Shown: positions 8,986 through 21,307 of the stretch, piece after piece
Numbering within the stretch: the first letter of the stretch is position 1
How the letters are laid out: every line of letters starts with the position of its first letter
Program-made: the position numbers and the translations under genes
Assembly (NCBI RefSeq): GCF_008312885.1
Contig: NZ_VSSO01000003.1
Location: forward strand, 248,001 to 312,000
DNA: 64,000 nt
Origin: Lolliginicoccus suaedae
GTDB taxonomy: Bacteria > Actinomycetota > Actinomycetes > Mycobacteriales > Mycobacteriaceae
Direction of reading: 5' to 3'
The notes under the pieces: model-generated
Told to the model about the DNA's origin: nothing
What the model saw: the letters and a program-made list of their open reading frames with translations, nothing else
The model's database searches: none

Positions 8986-9987
8986 ATGGCACACGCGGAT
9001 GACACCGCAGATCCACGGCCCGATCAGACAGCTCGTAGCCAGTCCCGCGGGGTCGTCTCGGACCGGTGGGTCATCAGCACCGACGGCGTGCGCCTGGCCA
9101 CTTACTCCTACGGCGATCCGGCCAAGCCCACCGTGCTGTGCGTGCATGGCTTCCCCGACGATCACCGCATGTGGGAACCCGTGATCGGGTATCTCGCCGA
9201 GCAATACCACGTCGTGGCGTTCGACATGCGCGGAGCGGGCAAATCGGACCGCCCTGGCGCGATCCGCGATTACACGATCTCCCAGCTCGCCGACGATATC
9301 GCCTCGGTGGCCCGTACGCTCGCGGTCAATGGCCGCGTGCACCTGCTCGCGCACAACTGGGGCGGCGCGGGCGCGTGGGACCTCGCCCTGCATCCCGTCG
9401 ATGGCATCGAGCTGCTCTCGCTCACCACCATCGGCACCGCTTCCCCGGACTATTACTCGGCGTGGGTACGGGACCAGCTGCGCTTCGACTGGCAGCACCT
9501 GCGCGACCTGGTCCGGCTGTGGCCGACCAACACCTACATGACGGCGCTGCAAGTTCCGGTGCTGGCTCCCGCTCTGTTCCGGATGGGACTCGGCGATGCC
9601 GCGATGGGCCTGATCAAGTGGCGCTTCGAGAAGGGCGAGCGCCCGCGCGGCTACGGATCCGGCCTCGCTGCCCGCAACCGGGACGGCCTGCGCATCTACA
9701 CCGCGAACATCTACAGCCAGTTGTTCGGGCGCAAGCCGGACCGTGTGACCGGCGAGCCCCGCAAGCCTGTTCCGTCGCTGGTGATCGTGCCGGAGAACGA
9801 CAAGCTGTTCCCGCCCGTGGCGCAGTCCGGCGCGGCCGAGTGGGCACTGGACTGCCGCATCCGGTTCGTTGATGGCGGCCACTGGCTGCCGCTCTACCAG
9901 CCCGAGCTGGTCGCCAGCATGACGACGCGGTTCGTGGAGGAGATCGAGGACCGCTATCGCGGAGCTCCCGGGAGCAGCACCCCGTGA
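8986..9987 (+). CDS. alpha/beta hydrolase, epoxide-hydrolase-like, with Asn at the nucleophile position
   Basis: A 333-residue alpha/beta hydrolase. The oxyanion motif HGFPDD is at residue 54, FDMRGAGKSDRP follows, a candidate acid is D273 (PENDK) and the catalytic-type His is H299 (DGGHWLP). The nucleophile elbow reads HNWGG, with Asn124 where epoxide hydrolases and haloalkane dehalogenases have Asp (HDWGG). An Asn there should prevent the usual ester intermediate unless the protein is deamidated or does something else. The stop overlaps the start of the phosphatase gene by 4 bases, so the two are co-translated. Confidence 0.9.
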   Translation: MAHADDTADPRPDQTARSQSRGVVSDRWVISTDGVRLATYSYGDPAKPTVLCVHGFPDDHRMWEPVIGYLAEQYHVVAFDMRGAGKSDRPGAIRDYTISQLADDIASVARTLAVNGRVHLLAHNWGGAGAWDLALHPVDGIELLSLTTIGTASPDYYSAWVRDQLRFDWQHLRDLVRLWPTNTYMTALQVPVLAPALFRMGLGDAAMGLIKWRFEKGERPRGYGSGLAARNRDGLRIYTANIYSQLFGRKPDRVTGEPRKPVPSLVIVPENDKLFPPVAQSGAAEWALDCRIRFVDGGHWLPLYQPELVASMTTRFVEEIEDRYRGAPGSSTP

Positions 9988-10742
9988 CCATCCCGAACCT
10001 GCAGGACCTCGGCGCCCACGCCGCGTCGCTCGGCCTGCCTGGCCGTCCCGGGCTGGTGTTCCGGTCGGCCCAGCTCGGTGGTCACCACGGCAATGCGCTC
10101 GACGGGCTCGGCGTGCGCACGGTGGTGGACCTGCGCACCGCGAGCGAGCGCGCCTCCATGCCCACCTCGGCGCCAGGCAGTGTCACCATCACCGTCGCTG
10201 ACGTGTTCGCGCGCATGCAGCGCTCGACGGCGGCCCGTTTCGCCCAGGCCCTGCATGATCCCGAGCATGCCGCGGAGTTCCTGGCCAGCGGCAGCGCCGA
10301 GAACGAGGTGGCCTCCGCGTACCGGTTGTTCATCACCGACGAGGGCGCGCGCGATGCCTTCCGCGAGACGCTTCTCGCCGTCGCGCGATCGCAGGCCCCC
10401 GTGCTATTCCATTGCACCGCGGGCAAGGATCGCACGGGGTGGGCGGCAACGCTGCTGCTGGCCATCGCCGGGCTCGACCGTGACCAGTTGCTCGAGCACT
10501 ACCTCTCGGTGATCCCCGCCACCGATGCGCTCTTCGCGCCGATCTACGACGCCGCGGGCCGCCACGGCATCGCCCGTGAGCTGCTGTACCCGGTGCTCAG
10601 GGTGCAGCCCTCGTTCCTCGAGACCGCCTGGGCGACGCTCGATGAGACGTATGGGGACCTGTCGACCTATTTCTCGCATGGTCTGGGCCTCCTGCCTGCG
10701 GATATCGAGGTGATCCGGGGCAAGCTGCTCGAGCCGCGCTAG
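9984..10742 (+). CDS. tyrosine-protein phosphatase (PtpB-like)
   Basis: A 252-residue member of the bacterial dual-specificity tyrosine phosphatase family. The P-loop CX5R is HCTAGKDRTG, with Cys144 and Arg150, followed by WAATLLLAIAGL. The N-terminus has NLQDLGAHAASLGLPGRPGLVFRSAQL and VVDLRTASER, typical of mycobacterial PtpB and its relatives, which act on phosphotyrosine and some phosphoinositides. It starts with GTG in a GTGA overlap with the hydrolase stop. No signal peptide is visible, though mycobacterial PtpB is exported without one. Confidence 0.92.
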   Translation: MTIPNLQDLGAHAASLGLPGRPGLVFRSAQLGGHHGNALDGLGVRTVVDLRTASERASMPTSAPGSVTITVADVFARMQRSTAARFAQALHDPEHAAEFLASGSAENEVASAYRLFITDEGARDAFRETLLAVARSQAPVLFHCTAGKDRTGWAATLLLAIAGLDRDQLLEHYLSVIPATDALFAPIYDAAGRHGIARELLYPVLRVQPSFLETAWATLDETYGDLSTYFSHGLGLLPADIEVIRGKLLEPR

Positions 10743-10806
10743 CCGGCCGAGAAATGTGACAGGCTTAAGGTGACCAACAGAGGAATGTGATTCCCGAGGA
10801 GGAACC

Positions 10807-12804
<1,998 letters not shown>

Positions 12805-12820
12805 TTCGTAGCCTGCAACG

Positions 12821-12852
12821 AAGGGTGACGTGGCGTTAGCCACGTCACCCTT
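12821..12852. terminator. Hairpin terminator after the BCCT gene
   Basis: Perfect 14-bp stem (12821-12834 with 12839-12852) and a GTTA tetraloop, 16 bases after the BCCT stop codon. Confidence 0.85.
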
Positions 12853-12981
12853 TGCGTTCAATGGGGTGCTTTCCGATAGTCCGTGCCGGTATCGTTACAT
12901 TCCTCACCGAATCCTAAGAAAAAGACGCCGGGCTCACGCATGCCTGATTCATGGACAGCCCGATTCACGGACGGAGGCAGT

Positions 12982-14535
12982 GTGACAGATCACACTCCTA
13001 GCTCTTCCACCACCTACGCGCCCCCGCTCATGGCGACCCCCAGGCCGGACACTTCGGTCATGGGGGCATTGCGCTCTCCGCAGCGGCTCAAGACGGAGAT
13101 CCTCGCTGGTCTCGTCGTCGCGCTCGCCCTGATCCCCGAGGCGATCGCCTTCTCGATCATTCTTGGCGTGGACCCCCAGGTAGGCCTGTTCGCCTCCTTC
13201 ACCATGGCCGTGGTGATCGCCTTCACGGGTGGCCGGCCCGCCATGATCACCGCAGCCACGGGAGCGATCGCGCTGGTGCTCGCCCCCGTTGTCCGGGACT
13301 ATGGGCTCGACTACCTGCTAGCCACAGTAATTCTTGGTGGCCTGATCCAGATCGCGCTCAGCCTGTTCGGCGTCGCCCGGCTCATGCGCTTCATCCCGCG
13401 CAGCGTCATGATCGGCTTCGTCAACGCTCTCGCGATCCTCATCTTCATGTCGCAGATCCCCCACCTCGTCGGCGTTCCCGCGCTGGTGTACCCCATGGTG
13501 GTCGTCGGCCTTCTCATCATGTTCCTGCTGCCCCGGATCACCACGGTCGTGCCAGCCCCGCTCGTCGCGATCGTCATCCTCACAGCCATCGCGGTGTTCT
13601 TCGCGTGGAACGTGCCGGATGTGGGCGACGAGGGCGAGCTGCCCTCGACCATCCCGCTCTTCTTCATCCCCGACGTGCCGTTCACCTTCGAGACGTTGCA
13701 GATCATCGCCCCGTACGCGCTCGCCATGGCGCTCGTCGGCCTCATCGAGTCACTGCTGACCGCTAAGATCGTTGATGACATCACCGATACCCACTCGAAC
13801 AAGACCCGCGAGGGCTGGGGCCAGGGCAGCGCGAACTTCGTCACCGGCTTCTTCGGCGGCATGGGTGGCTGCGCGATGATCGGCCAGACCATCATCAACG
13901 TGAAGGTCTCCGGCGCCCGCACCCGCATCTCCACGCTCCTGTCCGGAGTCTTCCTGCTGGCGCTGATCCTGGGCCTCGGCGAGCTCGTCGGCATGATCCC
14001 CATGGCCGCTCTCGTCGCCGTGATGATCATGGTTTCCTACAGCACCATGGACTGGCACTCGATCTCCCCGTCCACGCTGATGCGGATGCCCCGTGCCGAG
14101 ACACTGGTCATGGTCGTGACCGTCGTGGTCACGGTGTTCACCCACAACCTCGCCTACGGCGTGATAGCCGGGATCGTCACCGCCATGGTGATGTTCGCCC
14201 GCCGCGTCGCGCACTTCGTCACCGTGGAGAAGGTCACCGAGACCGACACCACCAAGGACGGCCACATCGACACCCGCGTCTACCGCGTCTCCGGCGAGCT
14301 GTTCTTCGCCTCCAGCAATGACCTGGTGTATCAGTTCGACTACTCGGGCGACCCGGAGAACGTGGTCATCGACCTGAGCGACTCGCACATCTGGGACGCC
14401 TCCACCGTTGCCGCGCTCGACGCGATCACCACCAAGTACCACCATCGGGGCAAGAAGGTCCGGATCATCGGGCTCAACGAAGCCTCGCAGGAGCGCCACG
14501 ACAAGCTCAGTGGGCAGCTCGGCGCCGGGCACTGA
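12982..14535 (+). CDS. SulP family inorganic anion transporter with STAS domain
   Basis: Membrane transporter of the SulP/SLC26 family, for sulfate, bicarbonate or related anions. The 517-residue form has about 11-12 membrane segments from residue 35 to 400 ([20 protein letters not shown] is the family's first-helix signature; [15 protein letters not shown] follows). A cytoplasmic STAS domain occupies the last 90 residues ([20 protein letters not shown]). I chose the GTG at 12982 because GGAGG lies just before it; an ATG at 12883 in the same frame would add 33 residues of unstructured sequence. The substrate cannot be told from sequence. Confidence 0.92.
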   Translation: MTDHTPSSSTTYAPPLMATPRPDTSVMGALRSPQRLKTEILAGLVVALALIPEAIAFSIILGVDPQVGLFASFTMAVVIAFTGGRPAMITAATGAIALVLAPVVRDYGLDYLLATVILGGLIQIALSLFGVARLMRFIPRSVMIGFVNALAILIFMSQIPHLVGVPALVYPMVVVGLLIMFLLPRITTVVPAPLVAIVILTAIAVFFAWNVPDVGDEGELPSTIPLFFIPDVPFTFETLQIIAPYALAMALVGLIESLLTAKIVDDITDTHSNKTREGWGQGSANFVTGFFGGMGGCAMIGQTIINVKVSGARTRISTLLSGVFLLALILGLGELVGMIPMAALVAVMIMVSYSTMDWHSISPSTLMRMPRAETLVMVVTVVVTVFTHNLAYGVIAGIVTAMVMFARRVAHFVTVEKVTETDTTKDGHIDTRVYRVSGELFFASSNDLVYQFDYSGDPENVVIDLSDSHIWDASTVAALDAITTKYHHRGKKVRIIGLNEASQERHDKLSGQLGAGH

Positions 14536-14551
14536 CCCGCGCACCATGAAC

Positions 14552-14589
14552 GAAGCACGGCCGAGGGATCGTTCCTTCGGCCGTGCTTC
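14552..14589. terminator. Hairpin terminator after the SulP gene
   Basis: Stem arms 14552-14568 and 14573-14589 pair over 17 positions with one mismatch, around a 4-base loop. It lies 17 bases after the SulP stop codon. Confidence 0.8.
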
Positions 14590-14781
14590 ATGCTGGGAGG
14601 AGATGCGATGACCGATCGCCCGTGACCCACAACACTGCCGCGACGCGCGCTGGCCAACCTCACGCAAGCCCAGGCATTCTTGAGTGATTCCAGTAACGAT
14701 CGCCGCGTGGTTCGGCTATTCGCATGTGTATATGTGACACACTTCGGGTCACTGCCACAGCAAAGAGCGAGGCGAGAACAC

Positions 14782-15750
14782 ATGAAAGCGATCTACTTCG
14801 ACCACTACGGCGGACCCGAGGTACTCCGCTACGGGGATGTCCCCGACCCCCGGCCGCGCGCCCACGAGGTGCTTGTCGACGTCCACGCCGCAGCGGTGAA
14901 CCCGCGCGATTGGTTGCTCCGCGAGGGCCGCTACTTCGCGCGCCACCTCGTCCGTGGCCGGCCCATCATCCCCGGCAGCGACATCTCCGGCGTCGTGCAT
15001 TCCACCGGCGAGGACGTCACCCGCTTCAAGCCAGGCGATGCCGTCGTCGGCATGCAATCCGCCCTCGGCAGCATGGGCGGCTACGCCGAGCGCATCGCCA
15101 TCCACGAGGACCACCTCGCGCCCAAGCCATCCTCGGTAAGCCATATCGGTGCTGCCGCGATCCCCACCGCAGGGCTCACCGCCTGGCAGGCGCTCCACGA
15201 CCTCGGCGGTGTCGGCAAGGGCGATCGCGTCGCCATCATCGGCGCCACTGGAGGAGTCGGGCACTACGCCATCCAGCTCGCCCGCGAGGCCCGCGCGCAT
15301 GTCACCGCGATCTGCGGACCCGCGAACACCGAGTTCGCCCAGGACCTCGGCGCGCACCGCGTCATTGACTACCGCAGCACCGACTACCGCTCCACCGTCA
15401 CCGATTGCGCCATCGTCCTCGACGCCTTCGGCCACGAGAGCCTCGCCACCTGCGCGCCCATGCTCGCCCCGGGCGGGACCTACATCACGACCGTCCCCAC
15501 CATCCGCAACGCCGCGGACTGGGCACGCACCACGGTCGCTCGACGCATTAGCAACGAGCACGTGCAACACAGCACGACCGTGCTGGTCAAGCCCCGGAGC
15601 GAGCAGCTCGCCGCCATCCTCGACCTCATGGAGGAAGGAACCATCCGTTCCTCCATCGAGTATCTCTACCCCCTCGCCGACGCCGCGGAGGCGCACAAGC
15701 GATCCCGCGGCCTCCACACCCGCGGCAAGATCGTCCTGCAGGTGCGCTAG
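14782..15750 (+). CDS. zinc-independent medium-chain NADP-dependent oxidoreductase (quinone-reductase-like)
   Basis: A 322-residue medium-chain dehydrogenase/reductase. The N-terminal GroES-like half begins MKAIYFDHYGGPEVLRYGDVP. The Rossmann half contains VAIIGATGGVGHYAIQLAREA, the nucleotide-binding glycine motif. The structural zinc cysteines are absent, which points to the quinone oxidoreductase branch rather than zinc alcohol dehydrogenases. The ATG at 14782 follows AGCGAGGCGAG. It stands alone between two terminator-bounded units, and its substrate is unknown. Confidence 0.9.
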   Translation: MKAIYFDHYGGPEVLRYGDVPDPRPRAHEVLVDVHAAAVNPRDWLLREGRYFARHLVRGRPIIPGSDISGVVHSTGEDVTRFKPGDAVVGMQSALGSMGGYAERIAIHEDHLAPKPSSVSHIGAAAIPTAGLTAWQALHDLGGVGKGDRVAIIGATGGVGHYAIQLAREARAHVTAICGPANTEFAQDLGAHRVIDYRSTDYRSTVTDCAIVLDAFGHESLATCAPMLAPGGTYITTVPTIRNAADWARTTVARRISNEHVQHSTTVLVKPRSEQLAAILDLMEEGTIRSSIEYLYPLADAAEAHKRSRGLHTRGKIVLQVR

Positions 15751-15795
15751 CCCGCGGCCGGCCTACTTGTCAGTGCCCCGGGGCATGATGGTGGG

Positions 15796-18700
15796 GTGAC
15801 GGCGATCGATCGGTTCTCGGAGGCGACGCGGGAGTGGTTCGCATCCTCCTTCGGCGCGCCCACCGCCGCGCAGGATGGCGCCTGGGATGCCATCAGCGCG
15901 GGCGATCACACGCTCGTGGTGGCACCAACGGGGTCGGGCAAGACCCTGGCGGCGTTCCTGTGGTCGCTGGACCGGCTAGCTTCCGCCCCGGCCGAGGCGC
16001 CGGGCGTGCGGGTGCTCTACATCTCGCCCTTGAAGGCACTGGCGGTGGATGTCGAGCGCAACCTGCGCGCCCCCCTCGCTGGGATCGCCCACACGGCCCG
16101 CCACCTGGGCCTGCCGGTTCCCGAAGTGCGGGCCGGGGTGCGCACTGGCGATACGCCACGGCGCGAGCGCGCTGCCATGCTGCGTCACCCCCCGGACATC
16201 CTCATCACCACTCCCGAGTCGCTGTTCCTGATGCTGACCTCGCAGGCGCGGGAGATCCTGCGCACCGTCGATACCGTCATCATCGATGAGATTCACTCGA
16301 TCGCGGGCTCCAAGCGCGGAGCGCACCTCGCGCTATCCCTTGAGCGCCTCGACTCGCTGGGCTCCGGCGACCCTCATTCCTCCCCGGCCCAGCGAATCGG
16401 TCTATCCGCGACCGTGCGACCTCACGACGAGGTAGCGCGCTATCTCGCCGGGGCACGCCCCGTCACCGTGGTCGCGCCCCCCACACCCAAGCGATTCGAC
16501 CTCACCGTCGCCGTGCCCGTGGAGGACATGGCCAACATCCCCGCCGTCCCCGGGGATACCGATACCGACGCGCGCAACCTGTCCGCGAGCTCGCTGTGGC
16601 CGCACGTCGAGGAACAGATCACCGACCTCGTGCTCGAGCACCGCTCCACCATCGTCTTCGCCAACTCCCGGCGCCTCGCCGAGCGCCTCACCGCGCGACT
16701 GAACGAGATATATAGCGAGCGCAATGGCTACGAGCTGCCCGGATCGCCGCCACGCTCCCCCGCCGAATACATCGCGCAGGGCGGCACCGCCATCGAGGCA
16801 CCCCTGGTGCTGGCCCGCTCGCACCACGGATCGGTCAGCAAGGAGCAGCGCGCGATCATCGAGGACGACCTGAAATCCGGCCGCCTGCGCTGCGTGGTCG
16901 CCACGAGCAGCCTCGAGCTCGGGATCGACATGGGCGCGGTGGACCTCGTGCTGCAGGTCGAAGCGCCCCCTTCGGTGGCGAGCGGCCTCCAGCGCGTCGG
17001 CCGGGCCGGGCACCAGGTCGGCGAGATCTCCCGCGGAGTCCTGTTTCCCAAGCATCGCGCGGACCTGCTGCATTGCGCCATCACTGTCGAGCGGATGCGC
17101 TCGGGCCAGATCGAGGCGCTGCGCGTGCCATCCAATCCGCTCGATGTGCTCGCGCAGCAGACCGTGGCGGCCTGCGCCCTAGACGAGCTGCACGTCGAGG
17201 AGTGGTACGCCACCGTGCGCCGGGCCGGGCCCTACACCGCCCTGCCCCGCAGCCTGTTCGACGCCATCCTCGACCTGCTCGCCGGCAAGTACCCGTCCGA
17301 CCAGTTCGCGGAGCTGCGGCCCCGCATCATCTGGGACCGCGACACCGGCACCCTCACCGGACGGCCAGGAGCCCAGCGCCTTGCCGTCACCTCCGGAGGC
17401 ACCATCCCCGACCGGGGCAGCTTCGCCGTCATGATGGTCGGCGAGAAGAACACCCGCGTCGGCGAGCTCGATGAGGAAATGGTGTACGAGTCGCGCGTCG
17501 GCGATGTGTTCGCGCTCGGCGCCACGAGCTGGCGCATCGAGGACATCACCCACGACCGTGTCCTCGTCAGCCCCGCCCCCGGCCAGTTCGGCCGCCTGCC
17601 CTTCTGGATCGGCGACAGCATCGGGCGTCCCGCCGAGCTCGGCGAGGCCCTTGGCGCGTTCCTCCACGAGATCGCCGAGGATCCGCAGCAAGCCCGCGAG
17701 CGCCTCCATGCCGCTGGCCTCGATACCAACGCCACCAGCAACGCGATCGCCTTCATCACCGAGCAGCTCGACGCCACCGGCATCGTGCCATCGGGCAATA
17801 CCCTGCTTCTCGAGCGGTTCCGGGACGAGCTCGGCGACTGGCGGCTCATCCTCCACAGCCCGTATGGCCTGCCCGTGCACGCCCCCTGGGCACTCGCCAT
17901 CAACGCCCGCATCCAGGAGCTCCACGGCATCGACGGAGCCACCGTCACCACCGACGACGCCATCATCGTCCGGCTCCCCGACACCGGCAACGAGCCGCCC
18001 GGAGCCGATCTCTTCCTCCTCGACCCTGCCGAGATCGAGGACATCGTCACCCGCGAGACCACCACCTCGGCGCTGTTCGCCGCCCGGTTCCGCGAATGCG
18101 CCGCCCGCGCGCTGCTGCTGCCCCGCCGCGATCCCGGCAAGCGCTCCCCGCTGTGGATGCAGCGGCAACGCTCCGCCCAGCTCCTCGATATCGCCCGCGA
18201 GCACCCCGACTTCCCCATCGTGCTCGAAGCGCTCCGCGAATGCCTCCAGGACGTCTACGATCTGCCCGGGCTGGTGCGCATCCTCACCAGCATCGAGCGG
18301 CGCGGCATCCGCGTCGTCGAGGCCGACACGACCACGCCGTCGCCGTTCGCCGTCTCCGCCCTGTTCGGCTACACCGGCGCCTTCATCTACGAGGGCGACG
18401 CCCCGCTCGCCGAGCGCAAGGCCGCCGCGCTCTCCCTCGACACCACCCTCCTCGCCGAGCTGCTCGGGCGGCTCGAGATGCGCGACCTCCTCGATCCCGG
18501 CATCATCCGCGCGCACGAGGACGCCTTGCAGCGGCTCACCCGCAAGGCCGACAGCGCCGAGCAGCTCGCGGACCTCATCCGCTTCCTCGGGCCCCTCACC
18601 ACCGCCGAGGTCATCGCGCGGTGCAGCGCCGATCCCACCGGCTGGCTCGGCGAGCTCGCCGACGCGCGGCGCATCATCGATGCCTCGTTCTCCGGGGAGC

Positions 18701-20439
18701 GCTGGTGGATCGTCGTCGAGGACGCGGGCCGCATCCGTGACGCGTACGGAGCACCTTTGCCCCAAGGCATCCCCGCCACGTTCCTCGAGCCCGCCCCCAC
18801 CGCGCTCGAGGACCTCGTTGCCCGCTACGCCCGCACCCACGGACCCTTCACCGCCAGCGACATCACCGACCGATACCGCGTGCCCGCGAGCATCATCACC
18901 ACCGTGCTGCGCGGCCTCGCCGCCCAGAAACGCGTCACCGAGGGCGAGTTCCGGCCCGCTAGCAGCGACGACACGCTCCGGCACGATCACCGCGGCACCA
19001 CCGAATGGTGCGACCTCGGTGTCCTCACCGTGCTGCGGCGCCGATCCCTCGCGCTCGTGCGCGATGCCATCCAGCCCGTCAGCACCCAGGCCCTCGCTCG
19101 CTTCCTGCCCGCCTGGCACCACATAGGCCGCCGCGCCCTGCGCGGACCCGACGGAGTGCTCACCGCCATCGAGCAGTTCGCGGGACTCCCACTGCCCGCA
19201 TCCGCCCTCGAGACCCACATCCTGCCCAGCCGCGTCCGCGACTACAGCCCCGCCCACCTCGACGAGCTCACCAGCGCCGGCGAGGTGCTCTGGTCGGGCG
19301 CTGGGACCATCTCGGCCCGCGACGGCTGGATAGCCCTGCACCTCGCTGATACCGCGCACCTCACCCTGCCCCCGCCCGGCGAGCCCGAGCTCAGTGGCAG
19401 CGCCCAGCAGCTGCATGCCATCCTCGCCCGTGGCGGTGGCTATTTCTTCCGCCAGCTCGCCGAGCAGCTCACCACCCCCGCGCCCGCATTTCCTGCTCCC
19501 ACCACCGACGAGGCCCTCATCGCCGCTCTCTGGGAACTTGTCTGGGCGGGCGCAGCCACCAACGACACCCTCGCCCCGGTGCGCGCGCTGCTCGCCAGCG
19601 GCCGCGGCGGAAGCGCCCACCGGGCTCCCGCCACGGCCCGCGCCCGCACCCACCGCGCGGGACGACCACCCCGCCTGCCGCGCGGCTCGCTCAGCAGGGC
19701 CTCCCTCACCACCCGCAGCAGCCCACCCACTGTCGCTGGCCGCTGGTCGCTGGTCCCCGACGCCGAGACCGACCACACGCTGCGCAGCCACGGCCTCGCC
19801 GAGCAACTGCTCGAGCGCTACGGCGTCGTCACCCGCCCCGTCCTCGGCGCCGAGCGCACCCCCGCCGGAGCACCCGGGTTCGGCGACCTCTACAAGGTGC
19901 TCGCCAGCCTCGAGGATCGCGGGCTGTGCCGGCGCGGCTACTTCGTCGACGGACTCGGCGCCACCCAGTTCGCGACCACCGCCGTCGTCGACGAGCTGCG
20001 CTCCCACGAGCACCGCGACGAGCCCGATGCCGCCGGACCGGATTCCCCGCCCACGGAACGCACCGCCATAGCTCTCGCCGCCATCGACCCCGCCAACGCC
20101 TACGGCGCCGCCCTGCCCTGGCCCGATCCCCCCGTGCCCGGGCATCGCGCGGGCCGCAAGGCCGGAGCACTCGTCGTCCTCGTCAATGGCGACCTCGCCC
20201 TCTACCTCGAGCGCGGCGGCAAGACCATGCTCGCCTTCACCGACGACACCGCCGATCTCGATGCGGCCGCGCGGGCCCTCGCCTCCTCCGCGCCCGCCAC
20301 CCTGCATATCGAGTCCATCAACGGCGAGCCCGCCACCACAGCGGCACTCAGCAACGATCCCGCCATTGCCCGGGCCGGGCAAGCACTCTCCGAGAACGGT
20401 TTCGCCGCCGTGCCGCGCGGCTACCGGCTGAGGCGCTGA
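15796..20439 (+). CDS. lhr: large helicase-related protein, ATP-dependent DNA helicase Lhr
   Basis: A 1547-residue superfamily 2 ATPase that unwinds 3'-tailed DNA and RNA:DNA hybrids, part of the mycobacterial DNA-repair set. Motif I is APTGSGKTLAAFLWS (about residue 38), motif II is DEIH in VIIDEIHSIAGSKRGAHL, and motif VI is in SGLQRVGRAGHQVG. The long C-terminal half is typical of full-length bacterial Lhr (about 1500 residues). The start is a GTG at 15796. nei begins 2 bases after the stop, as in mycobacteria, so helicase and glycosylase are co-expressed. Confidence 0.96.
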   Translation: MTAIDRFSEATREWFASSFGAPTAAQDGAWDAISAGDHTLVVAPTGSGKTLAAFLWSLDRLASAPAEAPGVRVLYISPLKALAVDVERNLRAPLAGIAHTARHLGLPVPEVRAGVRTGDTPRRERAAMLRHPPDILITTPESLFLMLTSQAREILRTVDTVIIDEIHSIAGSKRGAHLALSLERLDSLGSGDPHSSPAQRIGLSATVRPHDEVARYLAGARPVTVVAPPTPKRFDLTVAVPVEDMANIPAVPGDTDTDARNLSASSLWPHVEEQITDLVLEHRSTIVFANSRRLAERLTARLNEIYSERNGYELPGSPPRSPAEYIAQGGTAIEAPLVLARSHHGSVSKEQRAIIEDDLKSGRLRCVVATSSLELGIDMGAVDLVLQVEAPPSVASGLQRVGRAGHQVGEISRGVLFPKHRADLLHCAITVERMRSGQIEALRVPSNPLDVLAQQTVAACALDELHVEEWYATVRRAGPYTALPRSLFDAILDLLAGKYPSDQFAELRPRIIWDRDTGTLTGRPGAQRLAVTSGGTIPDRGSFAVMMVGEKNTRVGELDEEMVYESRVGDVFALGATSWRIEDITHDRVLVSPAPGQFGRLPFWIGDSIGRPAELGEALGAFLHEIAEDPQQARERLHAAGLDTNATSNAIAFITEQLDATGIVPSGNTLLLERFRDELGDWRLILHSPYGLPVHAPWALAINARIQELHGIDGATVTTDDAIIVRLPDTGNEPPGADLFLLDPAEIEDIVTRETTTSALFAARFRECAARALLLPRRDPGKRSPLWMQRQRSAQLLDIAREHPDFPIVLEALRECLQDVYDLPGLVRILTSIERRGIRVVEADTTTPSPFAVSALFGYTGAFIYEGDAPLAERKAAALSLDTTLLAELLGRLEMRDLLDPGIIRAHEDALQRLTRKADSAEQLADLIRFLGPLTTAEVIARCSADPTGWLGELADARRIIDASFSGERWWIVVEDAGRIRDAYGAPLPQGIPATFLEPAPTALEDLVARYARTHGPFTASDITDRYRVPASIITTVLRGLAAQKRVTEGEFRPASSDDTLRHDHRGTTEWCDLGVLTVLRRRSLALVRDAIQPVSTQALARFLPAWHHIGRRALRGPDGVLTAIEQFAGLPLPASALETHILPSRVRDYSPAHLDELTSAGEVLWSGAGTISARDGWIALHLADTAHLTLPPPGEPELSGSAQQLHAILARGGGYFFRQLAEQLTTPAPAFPAPTTDEALIAALWELVWAGAATNDTLAPVRALLASGRGGSAHRAPATARARTHRAGRPPRLPRGSLSRASLTTRSSPPTVAGRWSLVPDAETDHTLRSHGLAEQLLERYGVVTRPVLGAERTPAGAPGFGDLYKVLASLEDRGLCRRGYFVDGLGATQFATTAVVDELRSHEHRDEPDAAGPDSPPTERTAIALAAIDPANAYGAALPWPDPPVPGHRAGRKAGALVVLVNGDLALYLERGGKTMLAFTDDTADLDAAARALASSAPATLHIESINGEPATTAALSNDPAIARAGQALSENGFAAVPRGYRLRR

Positions 20440-20441
20440 CG

Positions 20442-21245
20442 ATGCCCGAGGGCGACACGGTCTACCGCGCCGCGACCCTGCTGCGAGGCGCCCTCGAAGG
20501 CCACCCGCTCGAGCGCAGCCAGTTCCGGGTGCCCCAGTACGCCAACCTCGACGTCTCCGGCCTCACCGTGGACCGCATCTGGCCGCACGGCAAGCACCTG
20601 TTCATGGCCATCGGGCCGCATGCCATCCATACCCACCTCAAGATGGAAGGCGAATGGCGTGTCTACCCGCGCGGACAACGCTGGACCAAGCCCGGCTGGC
20701 AGGCCCGCCTCGTGCTCGCCACCGCCACCCACGAGGCAGTCGGCTTCCAGCTCGGCTACGTCCGCGTCACCAGTCTCGCCGAGGCCGATGCCGCGACCGC
20801 GCACCTCGGCCCCGACCTCCTCCGGCCAGACTGGGACCCCGTCGAAGCGGTGCGCCGGATCAGCGCGCAGCCCGACCGCCCGATCGGTGTTGCCCTGCTT
20901 GACCAGGAGAACCTCGCCGGAATCGGCAACATCTACCGCAACGAACTGTGCTTCCTCCGCGGAATCGACCCCGCCACCCCAGTCAGCGAAGTCACCGACC
21001 TCCTCGCGCTCGTGGACCTTGCCCGCAGGCTCCTGCATGCCAACAAGGATCGCGCCAATCGCTGCACCACCGGCAACCTGCGCCCCGGCCAGCAGCTCTG
21101 GGTGTATGGGCGCGAGCGCAAGCCCTGCCGGCGCTGCCGCACGCCCATCGAGCAACGCATCCTCGGGCCCGAGGGCTACCTGCCCGCCCGGCGCCCCACC
21201 GTCGATGAGCGGCTGGTGTTCCGCTGCCCGCACTGCCAGCGGTAG
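20442..21245 (+). CDS. nei: Fpg/Nei family DNA glycosylase (endonuclease VIII-like)
   Basis: Bifunctional glycosylase/AP lyase that removes oxidised bases. The 267-residue protein begins MPEGDTVYRAA, so Pro2 is the N-terminal catalytic residue after Met removal, and Glu3 is present. LLDQENLAGIGNIYRNE is the helix-two-turn-helix block. The C-terminal zinc finger is CRRCRTP with FRCPHCQR. PEGDT rather than PELPE places it in the Nei branch. It starts immediately after lhr in the same operon. Confidence 0.95.
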   Translation: MPEGDTVYRAATLLRGALEGHPLERSQFRVPQYANLDVSGLTVDRIWPHGKHLFMAIGPHAIHTHLKMEGEWRVYPRGQRWTKPGWQARLVLATATHEAVGFQLGYVRVTSLAEADAATAHLGPDLLRPDWDPVEAVRRISAQPDRPIGVALLDQENLAGIGNIYRNELCFLRGIDPATPVSEVTDLLALVDLARRLLHANKDRANRCTTGNLRPGQQLWVYGRERKPCRRCRTPIEQRILGPEGYLPARRPTVDERLVFRCPHCQR

Positions 21246-21261
21246 CGGCATGGTCCTCGGA

Positions 21262-21296
21262 GGGGCTGGCGCGAGCACCGTGCCCGCGCCAGCCCC
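21262..21296. terminator. Bidirectional hairpin terminator between convergent nei and the ferritin-like gene
   Basis: Perfect 12-bp GC-rich stem (21262-21273 with 21285-21296) and an 11-base loop, lying between the stop codons at 21245 and 21308. Confidence 0.8.
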
Positions 21297-21307
21297 CGTG
21301 AGCGTTG

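Noticed and set aside
17179-20382. A 1067-codon open frame antisense to lhr, and similar long frames antisense to the BCCT, SulP and ABC genes
   Set aside because: They mirror GC-rich codon use of the real genes, have no family motifs and would overlap conserved proteins completely.
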